Positions 63,106 through 64,000 of a stretch of DNA of 64,000 bases are shown piece by piece (position 1 is the first letter of the stretch; each line of letters begins with the position of its first letter). A program made the position numbers and the translations under genes. This DNA is from Rhodovulum sulfidophilum DSM 1374. GTDB lineage: Bacteria; Pseudomonadota; Alphaproteobacteria; Rhodobacterales; Rhodobacteraceae. The stretch spans positions 708,501 to 772,500 of the forward strand of contig NZ_CP015418.1 in assembly GCF_001633165.1 (NCBI RefSeq), in the 5' to 3' direction. The notes under the pieces were generated by a model. It saw only the letters and a program-made list of their open reading frames with translations, made no database searches and had not been told where the DNA came from.

Positions 63106-63684
63106 ATGCTCGCACTTCGTGTCGTGTGTCTTGTGCTCTTGGGCGGAGGCTATGCCTGCGCCGTCCAGGCCGGTGAGTTCGATTCCCAGATGCGGGCCTT
63201 CTACGAGGCCTCCGTCACGTCTTGGTCCGGTGCTCCGCAGATCCTCGATGCGGTTGCCGCACAGAATGCGCGGACTGCCGACATGACACAGGACGATATC
63301 GACCGGCTCGACAGGCAATGGGTCGCCGAAATCGGCGCCGTTTCGGAGCCATTGATCGAATCTGTAACCCGCAATCCGGTGTCGGATTTTTTGCGTGAGC
63401 AGCTGATGGCTCTGGAAGGGGCGGTGACAGAGATCATCGTGATGGATGCCCGCGGTCTGAATGTGGCGACATCGAGCGTTCCATCCGACTACTGGCAGGG
63501 CGACGAGGCCAAATACCAGAAGACGTTCGGTGTCGGCCCGGATGGCATGCATTTCGGTGAGGTCGAATTCGACGAGTCGAGCATGAAATATCAGGCACAG
63601 ATCTCTTTCACGCTTGTCGACCCGGCATCCGGAAGACCCATCGGCGCGATGACTGTCGCGGTCGATGCGGAAGAGTTCCTCTGA
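63106..63684 (+). CDS. Periplasmic sensor-domain-like protein
   Basis: About 192 residues. Signal peptide (LRVVCLVLLGGGYACAVQA), then a PDC/Cache-like domain: ALEGAVTEIIVMDARGLNVA, SSVPSDYWQGDEAKYQKTFG, ISFTLVDPASGRPIGAMTVA. The start at 63106 has GAGG upstream; 63082 is an alternative. It is 18 bp before a probable chemoreceptor gene and may deliver ligand information to it (inference). Confidence 0.7.
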   Translation: MLALRVVCLVLLGGGYACAVQAGEFDSQMRAFYEASVTSWSGAPQILDAVAAQNARTADMTQDDIDRLDRQWVAEIGAVSEPLIESVTRNPVSDFLREQLMALEGAVTEIIVMDARGLNVATSSVPSDYWQGDEAKYQKTFGVGPDGMHFGEVEFDESSMKYQAQISFTLVDPASGRPIGAMTVAVDAEEFL

Positions 63685-63702
63685 TCCGCCTTTCGAAGGA
63701 GA

Positions 63703-64000
63703 ATGAAGGTGCAAGCCACTTCCCCCAGCACCCGTACGAAGTCTCTCGGTTCGTCGGTTTTCGTCCGGATCGCCGGTTTGATTGCCCTGACAATTGCTAT
63801 CGTCGCGGCGCTCCTCATCACCTTGTCGGTACGTTCGACCCTGCAACTCGTGGACCGGTCGGTCGACCGGCTGATGACGCAGGTGACTCAGGCCAGTTCC
63901 GAAGCTCTCGGCGGTCATATCGCATTTCGCAACGAGGCCGAGATCGAGGCCGAGATGGCGCAATATATTGATGGGGCGGGCGAGGAACTGGTCCTGGTGG
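63703..64000 (+). CDS. Probable methyl-accepting chemotaxis protein (3' end cut by window edge)
   Basis: First 99 residues only. Start MKVQATSPSTRTKSLGSS with AAGGAGA upstream; one membrane helix (IAGLIALTIAIVAALLITL), then a periplasmic stretch. The adjacent Cache-like gene and nearby flagellar operon favour a chemoreceptor, but a histidine kinase or a diguanylate cyclase would start similarly. Confidence 0.55.
   Translation, partial: MKVQATSPSTRTKSLGSSVFVRIAGLIALTIAIVAALLITLSVRSTLQLVDRSVDRLMTQVTQASSEALGGHIAFRNEAEIEAEMAQYIDGAGEELVLV

Overview
The window looks like chromosomal DNA from a GC-rich alphaproteobacterium of the Rhodobacteraceae/Rhodobacterales. The evidence is gene order: regB divergent from senC-regA with ahcY nearby; tsaD-gpsA divergent from hemD-mic60-hemY; murA-DUF2948-hisD-UPF0262; infA-maf-RNase E/G-yacG; and motB-flgE-flgK-flgL-flgI. 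Genus and species cannot be fixed from the sequence alone.

Core block 1 (1-14.7 kb) holds redox two-component control (RegB, SenC, RegA), a LysR regulator, an HD hydrolase, S-adenosylhomocysteine hydrolase, an unlinked TrpB, a persulfide-dioxygenase-like MBL enzyme, small conserved proteins (DUF2853, EVE, YciI-like), GpsA, TsaD, and the HemD/Mic60/HemY group. Core block 2 (32.3-40.8 kb) is one tightly packed plus-strand run from murA to yacG, ending at tRNA-Phe. Core block 3 (55.2-61.1 kb) is a flagellar operon, followed by a dead IS5-family element and the start of what is probably a chemoreceptor gene.

Accessory region A (15.5-32.1 kb) lies between tRNA-Thr(CGT) and tRNA-Thr(GGT). It begins with IS relics, a ClbS/DfsB-like protein, a small membrane protein and a lipoprotein. 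A decayed prophage follows: an S24 repressor and Cro-like pair, four matching 17-bp operator-like palindromes, an early operon (adenine methylase, nuclease, truncated replication protein, SSB), and an HNH endonuclease fused in frame to a tail-protein fragment. That fusion marks the loss of nearly all structural genes. The prophage carries or carried defence-type cargo: remnants of a Septu-like ATPase/HNH pair, an intact 954-residue NACHT-like STAND NTPase with C-terminal pentapeptide repeats, and a RelE/HigA-type toxin-antitoxin pair. A 125-bp direct repeat occurs at both ends of this section.

Accessory region B (40.77-55.08 kb) looks like an integrative island in tRNA-Phe. The tyrosine integrase sits just after the tRNA, and a 15/16 copy of the tRNA 3' end lies at 55,061-55,076, just before the flagellar operon. 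Inside are scrambled phage genes (excisionase-like HTH, truncated cytosine methylase, truncated lysozyme, candidate u-spanin) and an orphan T6SS cassette (vgrG, an unknown protein, a small membrane protein, a broken PAAR gene). Three compact gene sets of unassigned or only partly assigned function follow: ParA-like ATPase plus two unknowns; XRE/ImmA-IrrE protease plus partner with an upstream palindrome; and a TIGR04255-like protein plus two unknowns. The NACHT gene and these last cassettes are the best places to look for undescribed, probably anti-phage or conflict-related, systems.
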